A stretch of 64,000 nucleotides of DNA. Origin: Botrytis cinerea B05.10 (lineage: Eukaryota; Ascomycota; Leotiomycetes; Helotiales; Sclerotiniaceae). This document shows positions 1 through 10,877 of the stretch, piece by piece. The notes under the pieces are model-generated. The model was given only the letters and a program-made list of their open reading frames with translations. It was not told the origin of the DNA and did not search any database. The stretch covers positions 310,001 to 374,000 of the forward strand of contig NC_037318.1 of NCBI RefSeq assembly GCF_000143535.2, read 5' to 3'. How positions within the stretch are numbered: position 1 is the first letter of the stretch; every line of letters starts with the position of its first letter. The position numbers were made by a program, and so were the translations under genes.

Positions 1-44
1 ACTGACAAATCGATTATTTGTTCCTTCTTCAACACCAGGATATC

Positions 45-1721
45 ATGCTTGTAGCCCGAAGTAGCACTGGTTGTTGGACTTGTCGACTTCGAAAGAAAAA
101 GTGTCACGAAGAACAGCCCACGTGTTCGACGTGCAATTCACTTCGCATCATTTGCCACGGCTATGGTGAGAAACCCAGTTGGATGGATGGAGGGTCTTCG
201 GAGAAGGCAGAATCGGAGAGAATCAAAAAAGTCATAAAACAGAACAAGAAACACAAAAGAGCGATAGTCAGTCCAGTTGTGCCAAATAATGACCCAGGAT
301 CCACGCCAATTGGCGACACCTCGATGAAAGATGCAGAGCCAAGCGAAGCAACCCAGAGTCCATCGTGCGTGAGCTGCTCACTAACTACCATGATGAACGA
401 CTATAATGGGAGAGAGGCGACCCTCTTGATGCATTATCTAGATGTCGTCTTTCCTCTCCAATTCAGATTTTACAGGCCGTCGGTCTCTGAAGGTGGTCGT
501 GGCTGGCTTCTGAGTATCTTATTACATACTAAGCCACTGTATCATGCTGCTCTGAGCTTAAGCGCATATCACCAAAGCGCTATGTACTCTGGTAATGGAT
601 CTAATGCTAGTGATAATATACTTGTAGATCTTCAGAGGCACCATTCTTTGGCATTAGTTGGCCTTAGGCAACACATTGATCGGCTCAGTTTGGAAATTGG
701 TATGGGCAATGTAAATACTAAAGTTGAAATCCTTGCCTGTATGATCTGTTTGATTTCATTTGAGGTGAGTCTTATAACTCAAAGAACTGAAAACCTGCTA
801 AACTGTGCTTGATAGATTTTGAAAGGGGATAGTAATGACTGGCAAACCCATTTGCAGGCCGCAAGAACCATTTTCATGAGTCTTAAAGACAATTTTCTTT
901 GTCCATTGAACAACTCAAATGCAGTACAGGAGCTAGGAGACTCCCAAAACTCCGATTCCACCGCTCTTTCTTTGGATGAAGAATTAGCACTAGAATTCTT
1001 TTCGATGGCACTGATATGGTTTGACTGTTTATCTTGCGTGACAATAGGTGCGAATTCAGAGTATGCTGATGTTTACCCTTCTATTCTGCGCATAGAGAAT
1101 GGCAAAATCCAACTTTGTAAGTTGATGGGAAGTCAGAATTGGGTGATGGTTGCTATAATGGACATTGCGCTCTTGGCTGAGTGGAAAATCGCGCGAGAGG
1201 GTACGGGCGATCTGAGCCAATCTCAGCTAGCTAGGCGCGCAGCTTGTATCGAAGATCAACTTGAAACTGGCATGCAAGAAAACAGAGCCCGTCAAATTGG
1301 CGACAATTCTGATCCGTGTGGCGTTCGAGCTCAAGAAAGTCAACATGTCACTCACATATTCGCATGTGCTGCAAAGGTCTATTTATACGTTGTCCAGTCT
1401 GGTGGATACCCTAAAATTCCCGAAATCAAAGTCAGCGTACTGGCAGCCCTGAAAGCCTTCCAAGATCTTCCCGATGGTCAATGGATACGCCACCTTGTAT
1501 GGCCTTTTTGTATTGTTAGCTGTATGGCAGACGCAGAGAATGAAGATGAATTTCGAAAGATTGCTAGTTTGGCGAATACGGATCGAGAGATCTTCTGTAA
1601 CTTTCAGAATGCAGCATCGATCATGGAAGAGTGTTGGAGAGTTCGTAAGAGCCAAATTTCCAGTTCCTGTAGCTGGGAAACAGCCATGTCCAGTTTAGGG
1701 GTCCAGACTCTTCTTGTCTGA
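45..1721 (+). CDS. Zn2Cys6 fungal transcription factor
   Basis: Probable DNA-binding nuclear regulator, about 541 aa. The N-terminus carries a complete Zn2Cys6 binuclear cluster with cysteines at residues 10, 13, 20, 27, 30 and 37 (C-X2-C-X6-C-X6-C-X2-C-X6-C), with the expected R-x-R-K-K-K after the second cysteine. A basic lysine-rich linker follows, then a helical region typical of the fungal transcription factor middle domain. Two exons, 45..764 and 816..1721, are joined in phase 0; the 51-nt intron has donor GTGAGT at 765 and acceptor TAG at 813-815. The start at 45 is the first ATG in frame, but the window begins just upstream and a CAG before it could be a splice acceptor, so an upstream exon is possible. 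The target pathway cannot be inferred; the next gene, an oxidoreductase, is convergent. Confidence 0.82.
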
Positions 1722-2375
1722 TAAGTGATCTTTTTTATTCACGTCTTTACCACAGCTCTAGCGAGAGGTGTTGAGTGGGGTCTTCTTGGCGATATTTAGA
1801 ATACGGCAGGTCATAAACCAACTGCGCGCTATGCTTGCATCATATTTGTCCTCACAGTAACAATTTTTTTGGACTCAGAGGTTTCTAGGATTTCGGGACG
1901 AAGTGACCTTCCGGTGGAACTCTTGAGTGGTTGATAGCATGTATATTCCTGTAGGACTGCAAATTTCGGTATCACATGTTATATTTGGTGAGCTTTGTGT
2001 TTCAACAAGTAACATTTCTTACATCATGTGCTCGATTTTTCAATACGAAACACTCGATTCATAGAGTTTAAAAAGAAATGCTACTAGAATCTCATAAGAA
2101 CAATTCGTTTTATTAGGACACTTGCTTTCCTCGACAAGGAATCAGTCGGTTGCTCGAAGAGCCAATTATTAGTTGCAAACCGCCTCAAGCATTTAGAACA
2201 CTTTCATGCGATCTAAACAGCAAACCTCATAAAATCTTGTGCACAGAGAACCAATAGCAAATATCAGGCGTCACCAGCATAAATGTAATAATTTTGGTGA
2301 AGTCTTTCATGAGAAATTCAAAATTCTGTGAAGCTCTACCCATGCTAAACTCTTCATTCTGGATAAAGTCGAAGA
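1722..2375. other. Convergent intergenic region
   Basis: 3' flank shared by the Zn2Cys6 gene and the minus-strand oxidoreductase. It is AT-rich and I see no coding potential, repeat or RNA gene in it. Confidence 0.5.
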
Positions 2376-3604
2376 TTACTCCATGGTAATACAGACTTTG
2401 CCAATGTGCTTCTGCTCCTTCAAGTATGTGTACGCTCTAGGTTATGTTAGTAGTCATTCCTAGCAATATGAGAAAGTGGTCTTTTATCATACTCTTTGAG
2501 ATCCTCCAGCTTAAATACGCGACGGTCAATGACCGGTTTGAGATTGGTGGCGTCAATGGCAGCATTCTTCAAATAATCAACACAGGACTCACATATAGAA
2601 CGTTTTGGAACAGAAAACAATGAGAAAAGGATTGAACTTACCATCTCTTCGAACATTGCTCTGCTTCCGACGAACAACCCTCGGACAGTGAAGACTTTGC
2701 TAACAGTTTCAAGGAAGCTCGGCTCTTTTTCGTCTGCCTTGCTCAGCCAGCCAATAACACTGATAACGCCATCAATCCTGATCGATTTGATAGATTGTGC
2801 CATGGTTCCACCTCCGCCGATCTCGATAACATGATCGACACCCTCTCTTAAACCTGTCAATTTCTTGGCTTCCTCCCCCCAATTTGTGACCTCTCTATAA
2901 TTAATTACATGATCTGCGCCCAAATCTTTCAGTTGTTGGACTTTTGCAGGAGACGAAGTTGTAGCAATAACCGTAGCACCAGCAGCTTTCGCGAATTGAA
3001 TTGCAAATAGCGATACTCCGCCCGTGCCTTGTGTTAACACGAAATCTCCCGGCCTGACTGGTTTGAGGCCATATAAAGCATTCCATGCTGTTACCCCAGC
3101 GCCCGTCAAAGTGGAAGCGTGCATATAATCCAGTGATCTCGGCATCGGCACAAGACCCTCTTCACTGAAAGTTCCGTATTGACGAAGAACGCCATCGAGG
3201 TCCCCGCCGAGTGCAGTACTTATACTCTTCGAGGTAAGCGAGCCATAAATATGTTTCTGGTTGAATTGAGTCACGACTTTCGAGCCTTTCTGGAACCGTG
3301 TCACTCTTGCACCAACCGCCACTACTTCTCCTGCACCATCTGATCCTGGTACGACACCTTTTTTAAACCCGAATGGAAATGTTCCCTAGTTCCTATTAGC
3401 ATCTCCCCTTTGAAAGGATAAGTGTGAGCGTACATGAGGTATTGAGACATCTCTGTAGTTCAAAGAAGCGGCATGGAACTTGACGAGAACATCATTGTCT
3501 GACAACTCTGCTATAGCCTCCTCCGGATTGTAGTGCAGACTGTCAAATCCGTCCGTTCCTTGGACTCTCCAGACTTTCGATGTAGTTGGTAAAACCGCAG
3601 CCAT
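2376..3604 (-). CDS. MDR-superfamily NAD(P)-dependent oxidoreductase (quinone oxidoreductase/alcohol dehydrogenase-like)
   Basis: Predicted cytosolic medium-chain dehydrogenase/reductase of 349 aa, the usual length for the family. Four exons: 3604..3434, 3385..2642, 2566..2493 and 2436..2376, with introns of 48, 75 and 56 nt. The model restores family hallmarks: NYRDVSIPHGTFPFGFKKG at the first junction, the GSDGAGEVVAVG segment, the nucleotide-binding stretch TQGTGGVSLFAIQFAKA, then LGADHVINY and a C-terminus ending KHIGKVCITME. Catalytic-zinc ligands typical of class I ADHs are not evident, so a zinc-independent quinone-oxidoreductase-like enzyme is more likely. The substrate is unknown. 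The acceptor of intron 2 is ambiguous: one at 2567 gives EEM-NAAID, while an in-frame alternative would add a few residues. Confidence 0.85.
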
Positions 3605-5167
3605 TGATTATACCGGGGAAGAATTGATGAACGATGTAGGGATGTTCTAGGCAATGACTTGGAATGATCCCATATAAAATCATGATTGAAGGAAAGCATC
3701 TGCCCTATATACTGTACTAGTTTTCAACTCTCTAATGTCACATTATGCAAGCATCAATTTTCGACCGCCAGCACTGACCAAGAAAGCTTACATAATTTGC
3801 AGCAAAAGGAATCCTTGGTCCCTCCCGCGCGGCAACTCGTGCGGCCAAAAAGTGTGCAACACTCTACTTAAATATGGGCTATCAATCACCCTGCATTTTA
3901 CTATCTTATGGGACGTGCCGTGCCTGCCTCGAGTGGAGTTCTAAATAATTTCTAATCGCATGAGTGACGCCATCTTATTAAGTCTACTTAAAAATGCATC
4001 GTCCATTGATTGCCGAAAGGAATCCTTGGCTTCTCCCGCGCGGCTTGCTGCCCCACCTCGAGTCCAGCCAACGCCTAGCATTGAAAGGCTTAAACATCAA
4101 TCTGATTACTTAGGCCGAACCTTATCATTAACTTTTTCCTCTCTAAGAAGCTTATTAATCCCTAGAAGATCATCAAAATTGTGTAATAAGGTTTTTAGAA
4201 CCGTGCGCTATATGATTGCAACTTGAAATGCCCATTTTTCTTCGATTTTGCCTATTCTATACATTGTAAAGAGCCTAAAAATTGTATCATGAGATGTCGT
4301 TATGTTATCTAGTGCCACTTTTATTACTGATTTGAATGGTGAAGCATATCCCCCCTAGGTTGAAGAATTCAAGAATTGGAAGTGACTAATACACGAAACC
4401 CCTGTTTTATTACAAAACACATCAGTCTAAACGATCGGGTTATGGTTAAGGTTATACGCCAAAATATCCCTCAAGCTAAATAGAGATAAAGTAAGAGCTT
4501 ACCTACGGGCTTCCTGTCTAATACATCTATTTTTAGGCGTTTAGAGGGAAGCCAATTGGCTTTAAAATGACCTTAAAGTAATGATCGTTGCTAGCGTAGG
4601 GCGAATTTCTCAAAAGAACACGGTAGCTCCTAAGATAGATCGCTTCAAAATCGACATGTTGTACATAGAGGTCCAAATTGAGTACGGCAGTGTCAAATAC
4701 GAGCGAGGTATGAAAGTAAGTATATCATGATGATGATCTCTACTGGTGCACGAAAAATGTCATCTACTGGTGGTAAAGGGTACCAGGCTTGTGCTTCGTG
4801 TCATTGTTTGCCACTTGTAGGACCTGAAAGTTTCAGTTCCACACTGCCGTCCCGCCTTACTTCCCGCGCGCCGAGGGGCGGGGGCTACGGCAGTTTCTAT
4901 TGTCAATAAGCCGCGCGGATGTACTGTGGATGCTTCAATCATTATCTGAACAAGAAAGAACAGACTTTATAACTTTCCCTCCGTTCGAGGCTAAGTGTCA
5001 TACACGTTTGCAAATGCCATCTAGAACGCAGTCACTAAAAGCATAAAACGGCAGTCTTTCCTCGTTATTTCACGCTCTATCACCCACACACCAAACAAGA
5101 ATCAGCTCGAGAAACAACAATTCTTCATTCATTCCATTTCAAGTCTAGAAATTCCTTACTCTCCACC
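3605..5167. other. Intergenic region with decayed repeat
   Basis: Divergent promoters lie at both ends, for the oxidoreductase (-) and the GFA gene (+). Between them is non-coding sequence containing an imperfect direct repeat of about 30 bp at 3805-3833 and 4016-4044, sharing AAAGGAATCCTTGG and CCCGCGCGG. An AT-rich stretch at about 4130-4700 and a GC-rich patch at about 4850-4915 follow. No gene is seen. Confidence 0.5.
3805..4044. repeat. Imperfect direct repeat, about 30 bp, two copies
   Basis: Copies at 3805-3833 and 4016-4044 share AAAGGAATCCTTGG followed by CTCCCGCGCGGC. Text downstream of the first copy (CTACTTAAA, CCTCGAGT) also partly recurs around the second. This looks like a small duplicated or transposon-derived segment. 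Confidence 0.5.
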
Positions 5168-5692
5168 ATGCCTAAAGGATCTTGCTTGTGCGGCGATATT
5201 CAATATGAATACACAGGTTCGTCTTTCCAGGTTATCATCTAATGTCTTATTCGAAGCATATTCATAACATATACCAGGGGAACCAACCTTGACTGCTCTT
5301 TGCCATTGCAATGCATGTCAAAAATGGTGTGGGGCTACCTCCTCCTCCAATCTTCTTTTATCTCGAACTCAATTCAAGCTCGTACAAGGAACTCCCAAGA
5401 CATTTGAGATGCCCGGAGATTCCGGAAAGATCAACAAGCGGTCATTCTGCGGGACCTGTGGAAGCAGCCTTTTTGGCGAACTTGAGCTCTTGCCTGAACT
5501 TATCGGTATCAAAGCTGGGTAAGTCCCTTTGCAATATCAGGGTGGAAATCCATGAGTAACTAGTTTCATAGGACCCTTGATAACGGTGCTGCTGATTATG
5601 GCAAAGTTGCGACTGAGTTCTACACGGAAAAACGAGTAGGCTTCTGTAGAGCTATTGATGGTGCAAAACAAGAGCCCAAGTTTGGGAACTAA
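5168..5692 (+). CDS. GFA/CENP-V family zinc-binding protein
   Basis: Small protein of 136 aa in the glutathione-dependent formaldehyde-activating (GFA)/CENP-V fold family, which binds zinc through paired cysteine motifs. Three exons, 5168..5216, 5278..5518 and 5572..5692, join in frame with introns of 61 and 53 nt and GTTCGT/GTAAGT donors. Visible signature motifs are the N-terminal GSCLCGDIQYEY, then CHCNACQKWCG (CxCxxC) and RSFCGTCGSSLF (CxxC). ATG 5168 is chosen because the first cysteine motif begins four residues after it. Many fungal members are annotated as DUF636 proteins with no proven substrate, so formaldehyde detoxification should not be assumed. Confidence 0.88.
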
Positions 5693-6394
5693 GTAAATAC
5701 TTTCATATAGTGGAAGGGATGAGAAAAAGTCGTGGTGCAATATTTGAGGATGTCATTTGCGTGGGGGGGGGGATTTTCAGGGGAGGTCTTTGCATAAAGT
5801 TTTAGGTTGGTTCTGGCATTATGTAGAAATCAGATACTATTGGCAGCATTTCTTCCGACTTCGTTAGTTTTCTTTGGTAATAATTGAATTTCTTCCCCTG
5901 AAATCTCGATATTTGAATCTGGAGTACACAACTGTCTCTCTTCTGTCGTCATTTTAAAACCTCTATACTTCGAGAATAATCACAGTGCCCTTTCATGGTA
6001 AATTGCTGCAGAACAAGTATCAAATATGCAATCATACTACGGGAAAAAGAAAAGGGGGGGGTATGTAGCGAGCAAATGGAGATACAAACACAAAGAGAAA
6101 TACAAATTTGGGTACAAAGCTTTGAACATTTAGCTACGTCAGAGATCGATTTACTAGTCTGTCATCCCGAAAATAATTGAGGACTGTTGACCGGAATTAG
6201 ACCCTTTCAATCTCTTCTTTCCAGCACCTCTAGCAAGAGTCAGTTCTGTACAGAAATATGTGATATCATTCCGAATATTATCTGCCTCTTTTATTGAGAT
6301 TTCAAGTGATTTGATTCACTTGCTATGTTGTACCTAAATATTTCCACACGTATATGTTCACTATATTGTACAATGACAAAGAAAAATTATCAAA
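5693..6394. other. Intergenic region
   Basis: 3' flank of the GFA gene and of the convergent pseudogene. Two short G-runs (about 5763-5772 and 6055-6061) are the only notable composition. No gene is recognised. Confidence 0.45.
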
Positions 6395-7526
6395 TCATGC
6401 TTCTTTCCCCTCTCTCATACCCCCCAATATCTCAGCCCCGCCAACTCCGGGAATCGTCTTGACCACAAACTCTACACCCTCCATAATATTTTCTTCCATA
6501 TCATCCATCAGGCTATAACCCAATCTCTCCCTCGCCTTCTCAATCGAAAACGTCCTATCTTCCGTAATTTACCTCATCGTATGGCTTCTCAATTTCTCCG
6601 GTGTCACCGTCACAAAAGCACACATCCAGTGAATCCACTCCGCCACAACCGCAAGTCCAATCATAAACTACGCGGGCAAGACTCTAATATCTTTGCGCTC
6701 TACGGTAGTGCCAGCTGCGGCCCGCACTCTATGTGCAAAATCCCAAAAAATGGACGGGATTGCTGTCTGTGATGAAGAATGCTTCACCCGCAATTTCGAA
6801 ATACTTTTTCTCGTTTGCTGAATTGCCAGCTTGGATTTCGTGGAGAAGAGCTTTCCCGGCTAACAAATGAGCTTTTGCAGAATTACTAACAGACACAAAA
6901 TCCATCAGAGCTGTGTTATCACTGATTTGGTAATGATGGTATATTTCTTGAAGAACCCAAGAGTTCCGGGGATCATCTGTAAATCATGTTTACCATATAG
7001 GAGCAATACGAAGACAGCATATCCTTAGACCTCTTGAATTATTGGCTCTCAGAACAGCAATATCTGCAACCGCTCTAGTGACCGTGTAGTAATTGAAATC
7101 TGCTTCTGAGTTGAGATCAATCAAAGGTTATGTTTCATCATTGAAATCATATGGGGGTTTTGACATAGTAGTTGAAGAGTTATAAACCAAAGCTTTAGTA
7201 TATAAACTTTTCGCATCACAGTCAAGAAGATTCTGAGTTCCACGAACGTTGACTTCGTAGAAGAGCCTTGCATTTGCGGTGTTTCCGAAGGAAACAGGAG
7301 ATATGACGTGAAAAATTAATGTTGGTTTAATGATCTCGAATAATAAGTTGATTTCTTGTGGCGATGTGAGACTCCCGGCATGATATATAACACCAGGGAG
7401 AAGATTGATGGTGGGATTGCGCGAAAATACATGAACGGATTTGAAGGATGGTTCTTGTAGGACTGCTTGGACGATGTGATAACCCATACATCCACATCCA
7501 CTGGTGATGAGTACAAAATTCTTCAT
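6395..7526 (-). pseudogene. Broken NAD-dependent epimerase/3beta-HSD-like (Erg26-like) gene
   Basis: Remnant of a short-chain dehydrogenase of the 3beta-hydroxysteroid dehydrogenase/epimerase family. The intact first part (7526..7131) keeps a Rossmann start (VLITSGCGCMGYHIVQA) and VNVRGTQNLLDC. The rest of the family sequence is present but scattered over frames: NYYTVTRAVADIAVLRANN, then MIPGTLG, then DNTALMDFVSVSN, then FWDFAHRVRAAAG, and a C-terminus FSIEKARERLGYS ending GGMREGKEA. Lesions visible by eye are an in-frame TAA at 7128-7130, at least two frame changes between about 6940 and 7010, another near 6740, a TAG at 6668-6670 where the family has Trp, and a TAA at 6569-6571. With this many breaks it cannot encode a full enzyme. 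The short first ORF (132 aa) could still be transcribed. Confidence 0.83.
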
Positions 7527-8076
7527 TCATGTTCAAAACATTAGTTTCAGGAGAAATAAAATTTGAGCAAAAATCAGACAAGAATCGATAATGTATAGTC
7601 GCTGAGAAGTAGTTTTGTTGAAAAGATTTCCAGCAAGGGAATCGCAAGGAGCATTTTAGCTTATGATTTCTTTCTGAAATTTCTCATCTGTATCCTTTAC
7701 CAGACTTTTTATTAGTATCAGGGGTTCGTGTAAATTAAATTAACGACATAATTTCATTAACCGCTTAGCTCGGGTAGACATTCACCACTGTCTGTGCCGC
7801 ATATCCAACTTGATACAAACGAAATTTCAGTTACCTTGGTAGATCAAACCCTACACAATTCTACGAAACCATTCCACCAGTAAATTACCATCCAAAGAAC
7901 CGATGCGAAAGACTTGATAGTAGGATCTTAGAGTATGAAGCAATTTCTCCCTCGAAAATCACAAATTCTTACCCGCAGTCGAGCGAATCGACCAAAAGTG
8001 ACCTGACATGACTGATAAAAAGAATATTCTCAGCGTTCAAGAACTACTCTTTCACTCCTGCATAAATATAAAAAGT
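7527..8076. other. Intergenic region
   Basis: Upstream of the pseudogene and downstream of the PTH11-like gene. It is AT-rich with no convincing coding sequence or structured element. Confidence 0.4.
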
Positions 8077-9794
8077 TCACCAAATATCCCGCTGCAGATA
8101 AATCTCATCATCCCCTACGCCCACACACCCATTTTTTTTCTCCGACCCAAAATACACCTTTGCATTCCCCAGCGCCGCAAGTTTCACCCCCAATTCCGCA
8201 AGTCTCTCTTCATCCCAATAATTCTTTGTCGGATCATTTGTCTGTCCATCCAATTCACCACGTTCCTTCCCAAACCCAAAATCCCCCCTTCCAGAACCAA
8301 CCCTGCAAAGCGAAGACAAATCTTTACTATTCTTTCCTGTTGAATCGCCAGATCTCGATTTCTTCCAAAATCTGCCCAATCCACATGAAAGCCTTGATTT
8401 TAGAGCCACGAAATGAGGAATATATTGACGCAGAAGACTCCAAGTAGCAGGCATACAAGAGATGATTACTCCGATGAACATTTCTGCCAGGCTATTTGGG
8501 ATTAAGAATGGTATTGGGATTTCGGGGAAGAGAGTACTTACGAACAAATTATAACATTTTGGAGAGCATACGTAGTATCTTTCGTATTACTCTGTTTGTT
8601 GATGAAGCGATAATAAACGCTCAGTGCAGAAGCGATACACGCACTATTTTAGATATCACTTATTAGAAAATCCCACATCCGACGAGGTCAAATCTAATCA
8701 AAGTAAAGCGAAGCAAGGCAAGGCAATCGAACGAAGCGGAAAAAAGAGGAAGAAAAACAGAACGGAAAGAGAAAAACATCTTACAAAATCCCAGTCAAAA
8801 ACACAACACCCACAGCCAACTTCTTCCTCACTGGCAAACACAGATCCGCAACCGCCTTCATCGGCAACACCAACAAATACAAATCAATGCCCAGCCCAAC
8901 TGCCGACCACGGCGACGCATAAATCTGCGCATACTGTTGCTCCATTGTAAAAAGATGCGACTGCCACGACTCGCCCGCACTCGGGGAACTCCAAACAATC
9001 ATTAAAATCCCGACTGTGAGATAAAAAGTGACGGTGAAGAAGATTCCGATGTAGACGCAAATACGCAGCCACTTAAAGGGACGGAAGAGATCGAGATAGA
9101 GGAGGAAGAGGGTGAGTTTTGTGAGGAGCAGAGTGGGGGATACGAGGGTATTGCTGAGGAAAGCGACGGCCTATTTTGGGGGTGTTAGAAAATCAGATAA
9201 AGGGAACGAGAAGGAGGGGAGAAGTACGATTATAAAGTCGCTGCTTGTCACGTCACCGATGGTTACGTCCCATTGGTGTTTACCGACTGGACCGCGTGTC
9301 ACACCTGATTTCAAGACATTAGAAAGAATTGAGACTTTGTGAACTCCGAGACAGAACTCAAAAGACTCACCAATGATCGAAGCGATGTAATAAGCGATCG
9401 CGAACAACTTCCAAAACGAATCAATCCAAGGTACACAGAAAAGCCAAAAACACAAAATCCAAATACTCACAGTAGCAAACAAACAACTCACTACCCCAAC
9501 CTCAAATTAGCCAAACTCATTCTAAAAAACCATCCTCCCCAATTCACACACCAAACATCCCCCCCAAAGAAAATCGCACTTACAATCACCCCAAATCGCC
9601 CTCTTTCCCACAAACACAAACCTCGCATACAGCCTCGCGCAAAAGCAGCCCAGCATAAGCAGCAACAGGATCGAAGAAACAAAAACCAATATGTACCCTT
9701 TACTTTCGGGGTGTGCGAGATTTGCTTTTATTCCGGGGGGAGGCTGGAGGGCGGGGAGATCTTGGAGATAGGTGAGCAGGGCGGGGGTGGACAT
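8077..9794 (-). CDS. PTH11-like rhodopsin-domain integral membrane protein
   Basis: Predicted plasma-membrane protein of 436 aa resembling the fungal PTH11-type GPCR/rhodopsin-domain family. No CFEM domain is seen at the N-terminus. Six exons: 9794..9584, 9490..9371, 9304..9228, 9170..8785, 8643..8542 and 8491..8077, all joining in frame at GT-AG sites. About seven hydrophobic segments are visible: residues 35-57 in exon 1; two in exon 2; TLLLTKLTLFLLYLDLF and VYIGIFFTVTFYLTVGILM in exon 4; SAVGLGIDLYLLVLPMKAV and KKLAVGVVFLTGIL; then GVIISCMPATWSLL. The family-typical F-x-R-x-[YF]-x-R-F and LDLFRPFKWLRICVY elements are present. The C-terminal tail (from about residue 320) is hydrophilic and probably cytoplasmic. 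The ligand is unknown. Confidence 0.82.
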
Positions 9795-10877
9795 GCTGAA
9801 ATATATGTATGTATGTATGTATCTCTTCCGCAGGAGAAACCGATGCGTGATGGGGAATTCGCCGAGTGAGAGGAAGGAATACAAGAGAAGCGAGAAAAAG
9901 AAAGAGAGACGCGAGAAAGAGACTTTGAAAATTGGGGGAATGAAGAAGGTTTCACAGGTATTCATATTCATATTCATATAAATAGTCACGTCACGACTTG
10001 CGAAACAAAAGGTACAAGAACCACTCATACCATTGAACAAACACTCGAAGAAAGACACACAAAAAAAAGAGTAAGTAAGTACCTTCCTCATCCTCATCCT
10101 CAAACCCCCAAACCCAGGGCCAACGATCCAAAGTGGGGTCCAAGCAGAACGGGGGCTGACGGGGGCCGAAGCGAGAATTTCCAATGCATGCATGCGTGGG
10201 GGCTGATAAATGTCGCCAACTCTTGTAACTTAAACTAAAGCCAAAAGCCAAAAGCCGAAAAACAAGAAGCAGAAAAAAGATCAATTAATCATATCCTCAA
10301 ATCTCTTTTCTCAAATGCAATCATACCTCCCATCGATCCAATCCAATCCACCCCTCTAACCGTCTTCTACAGCGTGTAAACGTTTTCATCTGTACCCTTG
10401 TGTAAAGTAAACATTGGTAGTAGGAAAGAAAGATTCACCAACATAACAACCAACACATTCATCACTAATACATTCATCTTTCAATGCAAACGTTTTGTAA
10501 ATTGGCTATTCAATTCCCAGCCTCCGCGCATCGGCATTAGCGTCAGCCTGTCCTTTTATCTATCTACCTATCTATTGATCTATCCTCCTAGTTACTGGAC
10601 AAACCCGTCCTATCATAACTCAAACATTCATTTCAAAAAGACATTTATCAGGAAAGATCAGATCCCATCCACCCCGTCTATAAGTACGCATAACGCCAAT
10701 CTTTTAATGACCCTATTGATCATGAAATCATAAAATGAAATTGCGAAGATTATCGCTTTTATATCATACGTGTCGTTCCATCCAGAAATAAATGACCCTC
10801 TAATGGCGACCGCGTTCTAATGAATATGAACATATATGCAAGAAGCAAATTTTGGTATCTGACTTGATTCAATTCCA
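9795..10877. other. Leader of the PTH11-like gene and 3' flank of the ABCF gene
   Basis: Contains a short ATGT tetranucleotide tract at about 9804-9821, purine-rich GAAAGAG tracts to about 9950, and an ATTCAT tract at about 9960-9980. Pyrimidine-rich low-complexity sequence follows. Long overlapping ORFs here lack family resemblance and are composition artefacts. Confidence 0.45.

Noticed and set aside
8624..9869. Plus-strand ORFs at 8.6-9.9 kb
   Set aside because: They are antisense to the six-exon PTH11-like gene and its introns, with low-complexity Lys/Thr/Pro composition.
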